DNA of 7,142 bases. Source: an uncultured Atopostipes sp. (GTDB lineage: Bacteria; Bacillota; Bacilli; Lactobacillales; Carnobacteriaceae_A). Every line of letters begins with the position of its first letter. The stretch's first letter is position 1. The notes below the pieces were generated by a model. The model saw only the letters and a program-made list of their open reading frames with translations. It did no database searches and was not told the origin of the DNA. The position numbers and the translations under genes were made by a program. Shown here one piece after another: positions 5,160-7,142 of this stretch. Location: NCBI GenBank assembly GCA_947296835.1, contig CAMYQS010000070.1, positions 1 to 7,142 on the forward strand, in the 5' to 3' direction.

Positions 5160-7142
5160 TTATTGAACTGAATTGTTTTTAATTAAGATGTGTTTTTGTA
5201 ATGTAGCAATTGGTGAAAATTGACGACCGCCACCTGTATAGAATTTTCCAAAGAACTCTACATAATTTAGTCGTAACGTATGCACATAGCCACTAATCAT
5301 GGCAATAAACATGTTAAATAAGTGAAGTCCGACGAATATTAAGATTCCAATCGTAAATCGTGCTACTGGTGGTAAAAGACCAATCACTAAGTTAAAGGCC
5401 ATACCAATGTTTGCACTTGCTACTCCTAAAGCTGTTAGTCGTGTATAACTAATGATGTCACCAATATAACTTGTAACATCAAATATACTGAATACACCTT
5501 GTACAGCTCCATCCACTTTATTATCATTTGAAATGAAGTTGATTAGTACTGTTGCTAATAAACTTAAAAGCATGATACCTACAGAAATCGTCGTTACAAT
5601 TGCTGGTCCACCAAAGAACATGTTTGCAGCAAGAGTAATGGCACCTAGTAATATTAAGATCCATGCATAACCATCTGTGAAACTTGTGGCATAATCTTTT
5701 TTACGATTGTTCTTAATGGTATTCAAGAATAATCCTAAGATTAAATGCACCAATCCAATTCCCATGGATAGAACCATAATTTCTAATAGTTGGTCACTTA
5801 ATGACATTACCTTGAACGGTAATTCAAATCCGAAGAAACTTCCAAAGAAGAATCCTGCGACTGTTGTACCAACCATTAATTGACCAAAAAATTCTAAGTT
5901 CTTTTTCATGCTAGATGAAAGGTTTAAGAATTTTAATCCAATGAAAATTGCGACTAATCCTAATAGTCCATATCCAGCATCCGCTGTCATCATTCCAAAG
6001 AACAGAATGGAGAACGGTTGCACAAATGCGGTAGGATCCATTTCATCATATTTTGGAACACTATACATCGAAACGACATTCTCAAATGCCGACGTTGCAT
6101 GGTTATTCTTAAATTTAATCGGTACGTCATCAATTTCATTTTCAGTCACATCATTCACATACACGATATGTGAATCTTTACCAATTCTTTTCTCAATATC
6201 TTTAATTTGTTCATCTAATTCGTATTCTTCAATCCAACCGGTTAAGACGAATAAATTCTCGCTCACAAGAACATCTTGACTTGCGATTAATCGCTCACGT
6301 TTACTATACAAATATTCTTCTGTTAATTTTAAGTTATTTAATAGTTCTTTGTACGCTTCTGGCTTTTCTTCTACGTGAACAATCTGTTGATGCAATTCAT
6401 TTAATTCATCACGATTGTGTTTTAATTCTTCCTTAGGGAGATTATCATATTGATAATGAAGTCGTTCAAAGCGATGACGTATCAGTGTGTTTTCTACATC
6501 TTCTGCTTCGTGACTTGAAGTTATAATTAAGTAGATGGTATCCTCTTCCGTGTAATTCAACACTTCAATGTATAATTCGTTGAATGAATGTAATGCTTCC
6601 TGTAGCGCTTCATTTCTTTCCGTATCAATTGCACCGATAAATACTTCCGTAATTTTTGTATCCTTTACGATTTTTGGATTGAATTCAAGTGATTTCCAAC
6701 GATTTAGGAATTCACGCTCTTCTTTCAATTCTTCTTTTTTCTCATCAAGCTTATTCATTCGGCTTCTGATATCCTGAGCTTCATGAATTAGTGTCTCTAT
6801 ATTTAAGTTCGACATTAAGTCTTCTATTTCATAAAGAGTGTAAGATTTCCTCTCAAACTGTAATTTCTCTAACAATCCAGGACTGGGTAAGGCTTCTTCT
6901 AAAAACTCGATATACTCTTCAACCTTGTCCAATTGCCCTGTTAGGTGATTGATTTCATTCTCGTTTGAAATATTTTTAAAGATATGCTTGTCTGCTGGAT
7001 ACTCTTGAACAGAATCTTCGTCTTCAATATCCACACTGAAATACTCATTAACTAATGCTCTTTGGTTTTCAATGGTTGTGGTCATGAGTTCCACTGCTTG
7101 ATAACTTTGTAATGAGAGCATTACTGCATTTAGATTTTCCTT
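5160..7142 (-). CDS. ntpI: V-type ATPase subunit I (subunit a), stator membrane subunit (N-terminus off the window)
   Basis: NtpI supplies the two ion half-channels beside the NtpK ring and anchors the peripheral stalks. The frame stays open to the right edge: codons for KENLNAV precede the first in-window ATG (7121-7119), which lacks a Shine-Dalgarno site, so the true start is outside. Numbered from that ATG, 653 residues are seen against roughly 660 in the family. Residues 1 to about 360 form the cytoplasmic arm, with coiled-coil stretches near 55-140 and 230-315. From about 365 come some eight membrane helices, starting with FFGMMTADAGYGLLG (374-388). Key residues are Arg561 in SYTRLTALGVASANIGMAF and Arg617 in HTLRLNYVEFFGKFYTGGG, 56 residues apart, the same spacing as the E. 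hirae channel arginines Arg573 and Arg629. Glu622 follows. All elements for ion transport are present. Confidence 0.96.
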   Translation of the reverse strand, partial: KENLNAVMLSLQSYQAVELMTTTIENQRALVNEYFSVDIEDEDSVQEYPADKHIFKNISNENEINHLTGQLDKVEEYIEFLEEALPSPGLLEKLQFERKSYTLYEIEDLMSNLNIETLIHEAQDIRSRMNKLDEKKEELKEEREFLNRWKSLEFNPKIVKDTKITEVFIGAIDTERNEALQEALHSFNELYIEVLNYTEEDTIYLIITSSHEAEDVENTLIRHRFERLHYQYDNLPKEELKHNRDELNELHQQIVHVEEKPEAYKELLNNLKLTEEYLYSKRERLIASQDVLVSENLFVLTGWIEEYELDEQIKDIEKRIGKDSHIVYVNDVTENEIDDVPIKFKNNHATSAFENVVSMYSVPKYDEMDPTAFVQPFSILFFGMMTADAGYGLLGLVAIFIGLKFLNLSSSMKKNLEFFGQLMVGTTVAGFFFGSFFGFELPFKVMSLSDQLLEIMVLSMGIGLVHLILGLFLNTIKNNRKKDYATSFTDGYAWILILLGAITLAANMFFGGPAIVTTISVGIMLLSLLATVLINFISNDNKVDGAVQGVFSIFDVTSYIGDIISYTRLTALGVASANIGMAFNLVIGLLPPVARFTIGILIFVGLHLFNMFIAMISGYVHTLRLNYVEFFGKFYTGGGRQFSPIATLQKHILIKNNSVQ

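Noticed and set aside
5908..6777. Plus-strand open frames of 123 and 69 codons
   Set aside because: Both are antisense to the well-conserved ntpI, are Ser/Phe-rich as complements of Glu/Lys-rich coding sequence tend to be, and have no family resemblance.
1..7142. An undescribed defence, mobile or biosynthetic system
   Set aside because: All seven genes belong to the known V-type ATPase operon in its standard order. There are no insertions between them, no repeats and no change in base composition that I can see.

Overview
The window is a single, tightly packed operon fragment. It is read entirely on the minus strand and encodes a bacterial A/V-type (vacuolar-type) ATPase of the Enterococcus hirae Ntp class. 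In transcription order, from high to low coordinates, the genes are ntpI (stator membrane subunit, cut by the right edge), ntpK (proteolipid rotor ring), ntpE (peripheral stalk), ntpC (rotor socket), ntpG (subunit F, central stalk), ntpA (catalytic subunit) and ntpB (non-catalytic subunit, cut by the left edge). This matches the E. hirae order F-I-K-E-C-G-A-B-D-H-J. The small stalk subunit (ntpF/subunit H) is expected just beyond the right edge, and ntpD just beyond the left edge.

The organism looks like a low-GC Gram-positive coccus or rod of the Lactobacillales. The DNA is AT-rich, strong AGGAGG-type Shine-Dalgarno sites precede most genes, two genes use TTG or GTG starts, and the proteins resemble E. 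hirae Ntp subunits closely from memory. The sequence alone does not fix a genus.

The proteins form one rotary machine. NtpA and NtpB make the A3B3 ATP-hydrolysing head. NtpG and NtpC, with NtpD outside the window, make the central rotor that sits on the NtpK ring. NtpI holds the ion half-channels beside the ring, and NtpE with NtpF forms the stalks tying NtpI to the head. The ion-binding residues of NtpK correspond to the Na+ site of the E. hirae ring (one Thr replaced by Ser), and both key arginines of NtpI are present. A Na+-translocating ATPase is therefore the best guess.

No intergenic gap exceeds 36 bases. I see no promoter, terminator, RNA gene, mobile element, repeat array or CRISPR. 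The plus-strand open frames are antisense shadows of the ATPase genes. I found no evidence of an undescribed system; the points worth noting are start-codon choice, translational coupling, the ion-specificity signature and the misleading apparent start of ntpI.
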